From the NCBI RefSeq assembly GCF_018760735.1, contig NZ_JAHHZN010000002.1, positions 341,019 to 405,018 of the forward strand: 64,000 nt of DNA, read 5' to 3'. Every line of letters begins with the position of its first letter. Within the stretch, counting starts at the first letter, position 1. This stretch comes from Hymenobacter piscis. Lineage in GTDB: Bacteria > Bacteroidota > Bacteroidia > Cytophagales > Hymenobacteraceae. The translations under genes and the position numbers were made by a program. The notes under the pieces were generated by a model. It was given only the letters and a program-made list of their open reading frames with translations. It searched no databases and was not told the origin of the DNA. Positions 41,892 through 50,231 of this stretch are shown here, one piece after another.

Positions 41892-43031
41892 ATGGATTTC
41901 CAGCTCACCGAAGAACAACTAGCCGTTCAGGCCGCCGCCCGCGAATTTGCCCAGTCTGAACTCTGGGACGGCGTAATTGAGCGCGATGAACACCAGAAAT
42001 TCCCCGCCGAGCAAATCAAGAAGATGGGCGAGCTGGGCTTCATGGGCATGATGGTCAGCCCCGAGTACGGCGGCGGCGGCATGGACACCGTGAGCTACGT
42101 GCTGGCCATGGAGGAAATCAGCAAGGTGGATGCTTCCTGCTCCGTTATCATGAGCGTGAACAACTCGCTGGTGTGCTGGGGCCTGGAGAAGTACGGCACC
42201 GAGGAGCAGAAGCGCAAGTACCTGCCGGGCCTGACCTCGGGTGAAATCATTGGGGCCTTCGCCCTCTCCGAGCCCGAAGCCGGTTCCGATGCCACCATGC
42301 AGCGCACTACGGCCGAAGACAAAGGCGACCATTACCTGCTCAATGGCACCAAAAACTGGATTACCAACGGCACTACCGCTTCGGTGTACCTGGTTATTGC
42401 CCAGACCAACGCCGAGGCCAAGCACCGCGGCATCAACGTGCTTATCGTGGATAAGGGCATGGAAGGCTTCGTGACCGGGCCCAAGGAAAACAAGCTGGGC
42501 ATCCGTGGTTCCGACACCTGCTCGCTCATGTTCAATGACGTGAAGGTGCCCAAGGAAAACCGCATTGGCGAAGACGGCTTCGGCTTCAAGTTCGCCATGC
42601 AGGTGCTGGCCGGCGGCCGCATCGGCATTGCCGCTCAGGCCCTGGGCATTGCATCCGGCTCCTACGAGCTGGCCCTGAAGTACTCCAAGGAGCGCAAGGC
42701 CTTCGGCGTGCCGATTTCCCAGCACCAGGCCATCCAGTTCAAGCTGGCCGATATGGCCACCAACATCGACGCGGCCCGCTTACTCTGCCTGCAGGCCGCC
42801 CACGACAAGGATGCCCACCAGGACTACGCCAAGTCGGGTGCCATGGCCAAGCTGTTCGCCTCCAAGGTGGCCATGGACACGGCCGTGGAAGCGGTACAGG
42901 TGCACGGCGGCTACGGTTTCGTGAAAGAATACCACGTCGAGCGCCTGATGCGCGACGCCAAAATCACCCAGATTTACGAAGGAACCTCGGAGATTCAGAA
43001 AATTGTAATCTCGCGGGAAATATTAAAATAA
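41892..43031 (+). CDS. Acyl-CoA dehydrogenase
   Basis: The enzyme introduces the trans-2 double bond into acyl-CoA with FAD, passing electrons to ETF. The 379-residue protein has LSEPEAGSDA (FAD and substrate loop), the catalytic-Glu loop region, FGVPISQHQAIQFKLADMA and the C-terminal VQVHGGYGFVKEYHVERLMRDAKITQIYEGTSEIQKIVI, all diagnostic of short/branched-chain dehydrogenases (BCAD/SCAD). Length is typical. A strong terminator follows. Confidence 0.94.
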   Translation: MDFQLTEEQLAVQAAAREFAQSELWDGVIERDEHQKFPAEQIKKMGELGFMGMMVSPEYGGGGMDTVSYVLAMEEISKVDASCSVIMSVNNSLVCWGLEKYGTEEQKRKYLPGLTSGEIIGAFALSEPEAGSDATMQRTTAEDKGDHYLLNGTKNWITNGTTASVYLVIAQTNAEAKHRGINVLIVDKGMEGFVTGPKENKLGIRGSDTCSLMFNDVKVPKENRIGEDGFGFKFAMQVLAGGRIGIAAQALGIASGSYELALKYSKERKAFGVPISQHQAIQFKLADMATNIDAARLLCLQAAHDKDAHQDYAKSGAMAKLFASKVAMDTAVEAVQVHGGYGFVKEYHVERLMRDAKITQIYEGTSEIQKIVISREILK

Positions 43032-43065
43032 CGGGCGAATTGCCTAAAAGTCAGAACCGTTGCAC

Positions 43066-43095
43066 AAAACCCAGCCTTTTTTAGGCTGGGTTTTG
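43066..43095 (+). terminator. Intrinsic terminator of the acyl-CoA dehydrogenase gene
   Basis: AAAACCCAGCC (43066-43076) pairs with GGCTGGGTTTT (43084-43094) around a 7-nt T-rich loop. Confidence 0.85.
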
Positions 43096-43189
43096 TGTTT
43101 GTGTGAATTTTTATATGTTATTTTGCATTAGATAAGTCCGGGGTGCCATTTCCCGGCCACACCAGAACAATTTCACCCGCCCGTTAAAG

Positions 43190-44113
43190 ATGGAAGATTA
43201 TAATAAAGTGATAGAGTCGCTGGGTGTTCGATACATCAAAGCGAAAAACCTCGTACTTCAGCAGCCCTTTACGGTTCGCAATTCCTACGACGTAGGCAAT
43301 AACCTCATTCTGCTGCACAAGGGCCGGGTTTCCTTCGGCGACGAGGAGCAAGTGGTGGAAGAAGGCGAAATGCTCTTCATCCCCGGCGGCCGGGCCACCA
43401 AAGTGAGCTACGGAGAGCCTTCGAGCAAGAGCATTACCAACGACGACCTCATCACCAACAAAGACAAGTTCTTCCACTCCAACTCCGACCTCGATCTGAT
43501 CGGAGATGCTGAGGAAAGCCACTCCTTTGTGAGCTTCGAGGCCAAGGTATTCGACTCGGTGAACTTCTTCGCCTCACTCGACGTGCCGGCCTTCCTCATC
43601 ACGGGCAACTCCAAGCTGGCCAATCTGGTGATTAAGGTAGTGGAGGAAAGTCTGCAGGAGCTGCCCGGCCGCGAGCGGCTGATTACGATTTACACCGAGA
43701 ATATTGTGGTGGAAATCGTGCGCTACATCCTCAAGAACAAGATGTTTGTGGAGCAGTTGGCCACCAACAGCACCTACTTCAAGGATCCGCGCCTGATCGA
43801 CCTGTTCAACTATATCAAGGAGAACATCGGCGGCGACCTGTCGAACAAGGTGCTCTCGGGCGTGGCCAACGTGAGCGAGGACTACGTGGGCCAGTACTTC
43901 AAGATGCTCACTGGCATCAACCCCCAGGACTACATCGAGTACCAGCGCATGGAGCGCGCCGTATTCCTGCTCCGCACCACCAAGAAGAGCATCCGCGACA
44001 TCGGCAAAGAAGTGGGCTACAAGGACACGGCTTATTTCTGCCGCCGCTTCAAGATGATGTTCGGGATTCCGGCCGGCAAAATGCGCCGCCGCGAGTCGGC
44101 CATGAACATTTAA
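43190..44113 (+). CDS. AraC family transcriptional regulator
   Basis: The 307-residue protein has a cupin-like N-terminal part (VRNSYDVGNNLILLHKGRVSFGDEEQVVEEGEMLFIPGG) and a C-terminal double helix-turn-helix at about 210-298 (NKVLSGVANVSEDYVGQYFKMLTGINPQDYIEYQRMERAVFLLRTTKKSIRDIGKEVGYKDTAYFCRRFKMMFG), the canonical AraC DNA-binding module. The sensed ligand is unknown. The gene is transcribed alone from an AT-rich upstream region; no operator is evident. Confidence 0.9.
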   Translation: MEDYNKVIESLGVRYIKAKNLVLQQPFTVRNSYDVGNNLILLHKGRVSFGDEEQVVEEGEMLFIPGGRATKVSYGEPSSKSITNDDLITNKDKFFHSNSDLDLIGDAEESHSFVSFEAKVFDSVNFFASLDVPAFLITGNSKLANLVIKVVEESLQELPGRERLITIYTENIVVEIVRYILKNKMFVEQLATNSTYFKDPRLIDLFNYIKENIGGDLSNKVLSGVANVSEDYVGQYFKMLTGINPQDYIEYQRMERAVFLLRTTKKSIRDIGKEVGYKDTAYFCRRFKMMFGIPAGKMRRRESAMNI

Positions 44114-44320
44114 TCACGGATTGTCGCTGATTAATCGTGATTTCACTGATTGCTCGGTGAACCATAAACAGAAAGAAGCGGCTCCCGGTGAGGCCGCTTC
44201 TTTCTGTTTACTGCGTTTCAGGGGGGTAATCAGTCGGCCAATTCAACTCCTAATTATGACGCGGGGTTTCTGCGTGCGGAGCCGTCCGCAAAATCCGCGG
44301 AATCCGTCAGGGCGTGCGTT
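44114..44320. repeat. Module with GATT/GGATT words flanking a hairpin, AraC/PcrB junction
   Basis: On the left ATCACGGATT, GCTGATT and CACTGATT recur within 45 bases; on the minus strand of the right end CGGATTCCGCGGATTTTGCGG is an analogous stutter. The right part lies inside the last codons of pcrB. The words resemble other stuttering modules but the arms match poorly, so the grouping is tentative. Confidence 0.4.
44165..44210. terminator. Bidirectional hairpin between the convergent AraC and PcrB genes
   Basis: An 18-bp perfect stem (44165-44182 with 44193-44210) with a 10-nt loop; the outer part is A/T-rich on both sides. Confidence 0.8.
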
Positions 44321-45093
44321 AATCCTTGGTGTAAGCCGCGTTCCTGGTTGAACTGGGCAACGGTGCGGGCCATATCGGCCAGGAAGCTCGGCTCCTTTTC
44401 AATCTGGTTGCCGATGACGATGACGTCGGCGCCGGCCTGGAGGGCCGCCTGGGCCTTCTCTACGGTGTTGACGCCGCCACCCACGATGAGGGGCACTTCC
44501 ACGGCCTGGCGCACTGCCCGGATCATGGCCGGCGCTACCGGGTAGAGGGCCCCGCTGCCCCCGTCGAGGTACATCAGGCGCAGACCCAACTGCTCCCCAG
44601 CCATGGCGGTGCAGGCAGCAATGGCCGGTTTGTCGTGGGGCAGGGGCGTGGTGCCGCTGATGTAGCTGGCGGTGGTCTGCCGGCCGGTGTCTACCAGCAT
44701 GTAGCCGGTAGGCAGAATCTGGAGGTTGCTCTGACGCAGCAGGGGCGCGGCAATAACGTGTTGACCGATCAGAAAATCGGGGTTGCGGCCCGAAATCAGG
44801 GAGAGCAGCAGAATGCCGTCGGCCTGCTCATCGAGGTGGAGGCTGTGGCTGGGAAACAGCAGCACCGGCACGGCCGAACGGCTCTTGATAAAACGAATGA
44901 GGGCAGCCTGGCGCGAACTCAGCACCAGACTGCCACCCATAAAAAAGAAATCTACCGCGTGCTGTTCACTTAAGTCAAGCAGGTGCCGGCACCCGGTCTC
45001 GTCCAGATTATCCGGATCCAACAAAACAGCCAGTGACTTCTGGCCGTGGGCGCGGCGGTTACTTAACGTATCATGCAGGCTGGTGAGGCGCAT
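44254..45093 (-). CDS. PcrB/geranylgeranylglyceryl phosphate synthase family protein
   Basis: The TIM-barrel family joins a prenyl diphosphate to glycerol-1-phosphate, the first step of archaeal-type ether lipids. The 279-residue protein shows SLAVLLDPDN, AVDFFFMGGSLV, LPTGYMLVDTG, MYLDGGSGA and PLIVGGGVNTVEKAQAALQAGADVIVIGNQIEK. Bacteroidota members form the bacterial group II. I start at ATG 45093; the open frame is longer. The C-terminus (about TDSADFADGS) is encoded by repeat-like DNA. Its start overlaps the end of the gene at 45071. Confidence 0.88.
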   Translation of the reverse strand: MRLTSLHDTLSNRRAHGQKSLAVLLDPDNLDETGCRHLLDLSEQHAVDFFFMGGSLVLSSRQAALIRFIKSRSAVPVLLFPSHSLHLDEQADGILLLSLISGRNPDFLIGQHVIAAPLLRQSNLQILPTGYMLVDTGRQTTASYISGTTPLPHDKPAIAACTAMAGEQLGLRLMYLDGGSGALYPVAPAMIRAVRQAVEVPLIVGGGVNTVEKAQAALQAGADVIVIGNQIEKEPSFLADMARTVAQFNQERGLHQGLTHALTDSADFADGSARRNPAS

Positions 45094-45817
45094 CCGCGTC
45101 GTCGTGGTGGTAAGTGAAGTCGATATCCCGGGTTTCCGGCTCCGTAGCGCGGGCGCCCGGAGTTGCAAGGTCGACATTTTTGAGGACTGGCAAATATTCG
45201 CCGGCCTTCTTGGCCACGAAGGCAATGAGGACTGCCGAGGCCTGGGCTACCAGCATTTTGCCGGTATCCGACTGCATAAAGGCCCGGAAAGTGGACGCCA
45301 GGATAGACGAAGCTTCCGAAGAATGGTCGCCCTGCGGTTCTGCTGCCTGGTATCCGTTGGCTGCAAAACCAGCCTCGTTCTCTTCATGCCGGTTCGTCAC
45401 GGGCTGAAACGGGTCGGCGTCGGTGTGGTAGACCTCGGGCGCAATATCGGCCCGGCGGCTGCGCGGACGGGCTGAGTGCGGGTGTCCCGCGCCAAAGCCC
45501 AGGTCGTCGGCCACCGCCGTATCGACGGTCGTGGAAGCCAGGGGGCGGGGGGCGCGGCTACCGGCTGTCAGGCGCTTCGGAGCACGCTTCGGCTGACTTT
45601 TCAGTCCTTTGGGCTTTTTGCTGCGGCCACCAAAGGCTTTCGATACCAGCCAGATGCCGCCCAGCACGCTGGCCCCAATGGCGGCGTATTTGCCGACCTC
45701 CAGCGTTTTGGCTTTGATTTCATCAACGTCGCCGCGCAAAGCGCGCTCATACTCCAGTTTCTGACGCTCCAGAAACTCTTTTTCATCCTCAAACAGGGGG
45801 TTGTGCAGATCGGACAT
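45071..45817 (-). CDS. Hypothetical membrane-associated protein
   Basis: The 248-residue protein has a helical acidic start (NPLFEDEKEFLERQKLEYERALRGDVDEIKAKTLEVGKYAAIGASVLGGIWLVSKAFG), which contains one transmembrane segment, then a Pro/Arg-rich linker, and a C-terminal segment with a short hydrophobic stretch (MLVAQASAVLIAFVAKKAG). It resembles YtxH-like or DUF-type envelope stress proteins. It lies 10 bp after the holin-family gene and overlaps pcrB, so the three are likely one operon. Confidence 0.75.
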   Translation of the reverse strand: MSDLHNPLFEDEKEFLERQKLEYERALRGDVDEIKAKTLEVGKYAAIGASVLGGIWLVSKAFGGRSKKPKGLKSQPKRAPKRLTAGSRAPRPLASTTVDTAVADDLGFGAGHPHSARPRSRRADIAPEVYHTDADPFQPVTNRHEENEAGFAANGYQAAEPQGDHSSEASSILASTFRAFMQSDTGKMLVAQASAVLIAFVAKKAGEYLPVLKNVDLATPGARATEPETRDIDFTYHHDDADAPHQPA

Positions 45818-45826
45818 GGAAGGGAA

Positions 45827-46213
45827 TTAAGCTTGGCGTTTGTCGGATTTGTAAATGGTGTCGTTCAGCAGCTTATCGGCCAGTCCCTGGAACGCCTTCT
45901 TGTCAACTCCAACTACGAAGATGATCAGCACCACCAGATAGAACGCCGCCACGATGCCGAAGCCCCAGTACGGGCTGTCGAGCGCGTCGTTGAGCACCAA
46001 GGCAATAAACAGATTCAGGAACACGAAAAACAGCAGCCCGATAACGGCCATGGAAACGCCGTGCATCACGTTCACGAAGGTGCTTTTGGCTTTTTCCTGG
46101 GCTTCCAGCCGCACGATGTCGATGCGCGTATCGAGGTAGCCCATCAGATTGCCCATCAGGTTATCGGTGCGGGGCGTTTTGGAAGTGTCTTCTTCGGTGG
46201 AGAAAAGGCCCAT
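45827..46213 (-). CDS. Phage holin family protein (Holin_3_6 type, cellular)
   Basis: The 128-residue protein has two membrane segments in its centre (VNVMHGVSMAVIGLLFFVFLNLFIALVLNDAL and GFGIVAAFYLVVLIIFVVGV) after an amphipathic opening with DTRIDIVRLEAQEKAKSTF. This Holin_3_6-type layout is found in ordinary bacterial chromosomes and is not evidence for a prophage. It starts the operon running down to pcrB. Confidence 0.82.
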   Translation of the reverse strand: MGLFSTEEDTSKTPRTDNLMGNLMGYLDTRIDIVRLEAQEKAKSTFVNVMHGVSMAVIGLLFFVFLNLFIALVLNDALDSPYWGFGIVAAFYLVVLIIFVVGVDKKAFQGLADKLLNDTIYKSDKRQA

Positions 46214-46357
46214 GGGGAGAGACTATTTGCGGAGAACAATGTTACGGAGTACCCACGCAGCAAAGCACGGGGCCACGAAATGCGCGGTAGTCGTCCATAC
46301 GGAAAAGGCGGCGGCGTGTCTGAAATTGAGTTACTTTTACTGTATAGCGCGGTTTCC

Positions 46358-47500
46358 TTGACTCAGAATCACTACCAGGTATTGGGGCTTTCGGCCACGG
46401 CTTCGGCCCAGGATATCCGGCTGGCGTACAGGCGATTGGCGGTGCAGTATCACCCGGATAAGCACGGCGGCAATACCCTGTACGAGGAGCTGTTCAAGGC
46501 CGTGGCCGCCGCCTACCATGTGCTGGGCCACGAAAGCCGCCGCGCCCACTACGACCAGCAGCTGCGCCAGGCCGCCCGGCGGGCCGAGGAGGTGCGCCGC
46601 CAGCAGGAGTACCGCCACCAGGGCCAGCGGGTGTACGGAGTGCCCATGCCGGCGCCCGCCCCGCTGCGCACCCGTCGCCCCGCCGGGGCCCACGAGCGGC
46701 ACTACCGGCCCATTCCGCGTCAGCAGGTAAAGTTCACGCGCCGCGACTACTGGCTGACGGCCCTGCTGGGACTGGGGCTGCTGCTGTTTATCTTCTCCGT
46801 GAAGATGACCATGGACCACGTTTCGGGCGTGCGCAACTACGAGCGGGGGCTGCGGGCCTATGTACGCCACGACTGGGTGGCGGCCCACAGCTACTTCACC
46901 GATGCCCTGCACTTCAAGCCCGACTACTACCCGGCCCGGCGGCGGCGGGCGGAAGTCAGCCAGCTGGGTCTGCGCGAGTACGATACCGCCCGCCCCGACC
47001 TGCGCGCCGCCCTGGCTGATGCTCCCCGCACCGAGCAGGGGGAGCTGTGGCTGCGTCTGGGCCAGTGCGAGGCCGCTCTGCGCCGCCCCCGGGCCGCCCA
47101 GGCCGCCTACGCCCGGGCCACGGCCCTCGACAGCACCCTGGCCCGGGCTTGGCTGCTGCGCGCGGAGGCTGCGCTGTTTGGGCGGCGGCAGTTCGGGAAG
47201 GCCGACCGGCAGCTGACGCGCGGGCTCCGGCACGCCCCGGCCGGCTCGCGGCTGCGGGGCCAGCTGCTCACCTACCGCGGACTGGCCCGTTTCAAGCAGC
47301 AGCACTACGAGGCCGCCCAGCAGGATTACTGGGAGGTGCTCGACATCACGCCCCGCAGCGGGCAGCTCTACTTCCTGCTGGGGCGGGTGGCTCAGCAGCA
47401 GCAGGACCCGGCCCGCGCCTGCGAATACTTCGGGCGCGCCATCGTGCAGGGCTACGGCTTTGCCCAAGCCGCCCGCGATACTACCTGCATAAAGCGGTAA
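46358..47500 (+). CDS. J-domain protein with C-terminal TPRs
   Basis: The 380-residue protein begins with a DnaJ domain: NHYQVLGLSATASAQDIRLAYRRLAVQYHPDKHGG, where HPD is the DnaK-activating motif. A transmembrane helix follows at about 137-155 (WLTALLGLGLLLFIFSVKM), then several TPRs. I use TTG 46358 because it directly precedes the J domain and a -7-like TACTTTTA lies at 46332. ATG 46280 and GTG 46316 are in frame alternatives. It diverges from the holin operon. Confidence 0.82.
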   Translation: MTQNHYQVLGLSATASAQDIRLAYRRLAVQYHPDKHGGNTLYEELFKAVAAAYHVLGHESRRAHYDQQLRQAARRAEEVRRQQEYRHQGQRVYGVPMPAPAPLRTRRPAGAHERHYRPIPRQQVKFTRRDYWLTALLGLGLLLFIFSVKMTMDHVSGVRNYERGLRAYVRHDWVAAHSYFTDALHFKPDYYPARRRRAEVSQLGLREYDTARPDLRAALADAPRTEQGELWLRLGQCEAALRRPRAAQAAYARATALDSTLARAWLLRAEAALFGRRQFGKADRQLTRGLRHAPAGSRLRGQLLTYRGLARFKQQHYEAAQQDYWEVLDITPRSGQLYFLLGRVAQQQQDPARACEYFGRAIVQGYGFAQAARDTTCIKR

Positions 47501-47527
47501 ACTGGGTCCGGAATACTATTCAAACGC

Positions 47528-47535
47528 TATGTTTG
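47528..47535 (+). promoter_or_regulatory. Promoter -7 box of the TonB-dependent receptor gene
   Basis: TATGTTTG is a perfect TAnnTTTG match, 40 bases before ATG 47576. Confidence 0.6.
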
Positions 47536-47575
47536 CGGCCCGAAACAATCATCGGACCCACCGTATTACGCTCCT

Positions 47576-50023
47576 ATGAAACACGCTATACCCTTCATGC
47601 TGGTGGCCGCCGGCCTGAGTGGCGGCTTTACTGCTGCCCAGGCCCAGACGACCGGCGTAATCAGCGGAGTGGTGCGGGAGCGGGGCACCCAGCAGCCGCT
47701 GCCCGGAGCCACCGTGCTGCTGGAAGGCACCCAACTGGGCACCAGCACCGATGAAAACGGCCGCTTCCGCCTGACGGGCGTGCCCACCGGCAGCTACAAC
47801 GTGCGCGCCACCCTGATTGGCTACCAGACCGATACGCGCTATAACGTGAACGTCACGTCCGGCAACGACAACCTGCTGAACCTGGAGCTGCGCCAGGGCC
47901 AGGAGCTGCAGGAGGTAGTGGTAACGGCCAACCGCGCCATTCGGGTGGCCACCGCTGAAACGCCCCTGAGCGTGCAGCGGCTCAACGTGGAGGAAATCAA
48001 GAGCAACCCCGGCGGCAACTTCGATATATCCCGCGTCATTCAGTCGCTGCCCGGGGTGGGGGGCACGGCCGGTACCGGTGGCTTCCGCAACGACATCATC
48101 ATCCGGGGCGGGGCTCCCAACGAAAACGTGTACTACCTCGACGGCATCGAGGTGCCCGTCATCAATCACTTTGCTACCCAGGGCTCGGCGGGCGGGCCGG
48201 TGGGCATTCTCAACGTGTCGTTTATTGAGGACGTGACGCTGAGCTCCTCGGCCTTTGAGGCGCGCTACGACAATGCCCTGAGCAGCGTGCTGCAGTTCCG
48301 GCAGCGCGACGGCAACCCCAACCGGGTGCAGGGCAACGTGCGCCTGAGCGGCACCGAGCTGGCCGGCACGCTGGAAGGCCCATTGGGCCCCAAAACCACG
48401 TTCCTGGCCTCGGTGCGCCGGTCCTATTTGCAGCTGCTGTTCAAGGCCCTCGACCTGCCTATCCGGCCCGACTATTGGGATTCGCAGTTCAAAATTACCC
48501 ACAAGCTCAACGACAAAACCACCCTTACGGCCCTGGGGCTGGGGGCTCTCGACCACTTCGAGCTGGGCGTGCCCCGCAACACTTCGGCCGACAAAGAGTA
48601 CCTGCTGCGCTCCACGCCTACCTACGACCAGTGGAACTACACGCTGGGCCTGAGTTTGCGCCGGCTGCTGCCCAACGGTTACCTCAACCTGGCCCTCAGT
48701 CGCACCCAGCTCTATAATAAGGTAGACTTGTTTGAGGACCGGCAGATTGGCGACGAGACGAAGCGCGTGCTGCGCACCCGGTCCGGCGAGCAGGAAAACA
48801 AGCTCCGCCTCGACGTGAACAAAACCCTGGGCCGCTGGACGTACAGTTACGGGGCTGTGACCCAGCTCATCGGCTACGGCAACGACTTCCGTAACCGCCT
48901 GCGCCGGGAGGTGCTCGATGCCAGCGGCAACGTGGTGCAGCCCGCCGTGAACGTGGCTTTCCGCACCGATTTGCAGTTGGTGCGCTTCGGGGCCTTCGTG
49001 CAGGGCACCCGCCGGCTGCTGCCCTCCGAGCGGCTTACCGTGTCGGCCGGGCTGCGCACCGATGGCAACTCCTTCACCGACGACGGCCGCAACCTGCTGC
49101 GCACCCTCTCGCCGCGGGTATCGGCCTCGTTGGCCTTCACACCCCAGCTGAGCCTGAACGCCTCGGTGGGCCGCTACTACAAGATTCCGCCCAGCACCAT
49201 CCTGGGTTTTCAGAACAACAGTGGGCAGCGGGTGAACCGCTCGGCGCGCTACATCGGCAGCACCCACTACGTGGCCGGTCTGGAGCTGGTGCCACGCCCG
49301 GCCACCCGCATCACGCTGGAGGGCTTCCTGAAACGCTACGACCACTACCCCGTGTCGAGGCGCGACGGAATTTCACTGGCCAACCTGGGCGGCGACTTCA
49401 CTGCCCTGGGCAACGAGGCCGTGAGCAGCGCGGGCAAGGGCCGGGCGTTCGGGGGCGAGTTCTTCGTGCAGCAAAAGCTAACCAAAAACGTGTTCGGGGT
49501 GCTGTCGTACACGGCTTTCCGCAGCGAGTTTACCGGGCAGGACGGGGTGTACAAGCCCTCGGCCTGGGATACGCGCCACCTGGTATCGGCGCTGCTGGGA
49601 CGCAAGTTTGGGCGGGGCTGGGAGCTGGGCCTGAAGTACCGCTACTCGGGCGGAGCCCCCTACACGCCCTTCGATGAGGACGCCTCCCGCCTCAACTACG
49701 CCACCCTGGGCACCGGCATCCTCGACTACAGCCGCCTCAACACCCAGCGCCTGGGCAGCTTCCAGCAGCTCGATTTCCGGCTCGATAAAAAGGTGAACCT
49801 GCGCCGCGTCACGCTGGATTTCTACGTAGACATTCAGAATGCCCTGTTGCAGAAAGGCGCGGCCTACCCCCAGTACGCCTTCCAGCGCACCGACGACAAC
49901 ACAGCCTTCCTCACCACCGACGGCCAGCCTTTACTACCCGACGGCAGCAACGCCCGCCCCATCCTGCTGGCCAACGACGACGCTTTGGTGACGCCCACCA
50001 TTGGGTTCATCGTGGAGTTTTAG
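47576..50023 (+). CDS. TonB-dependent receptor with carboxypeptidase-regulatory-like domain
   Basis: The 815-residue outer membrane receptor has a signal peptide (cleaved near AQAQ), a CarboxypepD_reg-like domain (GVVRERGTQQPLPGATVLLEGTQLGTSTDENGRF), a plug (EEIKSNPGGNFDISRVIQSLPGV...IIIRGGAPNENVYYLDGIEVP) and a barrel that ends in a Phe-terminal strand (TPTIGFIVEF). It takes up an unknown substrate. No SusD partner is attached, unlike the locus at 50232-55389. A strong terminator follows. Confidence 0.9.
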   Translation: MKHAIPFMLVAAGLSGGFTAAQAQTTGVISGVVRERGTQQPLPGATVLLEGTQLGTSTDENGRFRLTGVPTGSYNVRATLIGYQTDTRYNVNVTSGNDNLLNLELRQGQELQEVVVTANRAIRVATAETPLSVQRLNVEEIKSNPGGNFDISRVIQSLPGVGGTAGTGGFRNDIIIRGGAPNENVYYLDGIEVPVINHFATQGSAGGPVGILNVSFIEDVTLSSSAFEARYDNALSSVLQFRQRDGNPNRVQGNVRLSGTELAGTLEGPLGPKTTFLASVRRSYLQLLFKALDLPIRPDYWDSQFKITHKLNDKTTLTALGLGALDHFELGVPRNTSADKEYLLRSTPTYDQWNYTLGLSLRRLLPNGYLNLALSRTQLYNKVDLFEDRQIGDETKRVLRTRSGEQENKLRLDVNKTLGRWTYSYGAVTQLIGYGNDFRNRLRREVLDASGNVVQPAVNVAFRTDLQLVRFGAFVQGTRRLLPSERLTVSAGLRTDGNSFTDDGRNLLRTLSPRVSASLAFTPQLSLNASVGRYYKIPPSTILGFQNNSGQRVNRSARYIGSTHYVAGLELVPRPATRITLEGFLKRYDHYPVSRRDGISLANLGGDFTALGNEAVSSAGKGRAFGGEFFVQQKLTKNVFGVLSYTAFRSEFTGQDGVYKPSAWDTRHLVSALLGRKFGRGWELGLKYRYSGGAPYTPFDEDASRLNYATLGTGILDYSRLNTQRLGSFQQLDFRLDKKVNLRRVTLDFYVDIQNALLQKGAAYPQYAFQRTDDNTAFLTTDGQPLLPDGSNARPILLANDDALVTPTIGFIVEF

Positions 50024-50040
50024 CCGTGTTGGAAACGAAA

Positions 50041-50070
50041 AAAGCCTCTCCTGGAACCAGGAGAGGCTTT
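50041..50070. terminator. Bidirectional terminator between the TonB receptor and SusD genes
   Basis: A 14-bp perfect stem (50041-50054 with 50057-50070) has A/T-rich ends and an effective small loop, lying between convergent genes. Confidence 0.85.
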
Positions 50071-50231
50071 CATAACACAAGCAATGATGCCTAATTATAC
50101 GTTGCCCTTGGCATCACACACACACCGGATGCCCTAAGAATGAATGCGGTAAACCTAAAAATGTAAGTGGTTTTGATAGTAAGACCGGCCTGGCAACAAT
50201 TACCCCTAACCGGCCCCCTAAAAAAACCGAA

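Noticed and set aside
45827..46213. Prophage remnant from the holin-family gene
   Set aside because: The family is common in ordinary chromosomes, and no other phage gene, integrase or att repeat is near.
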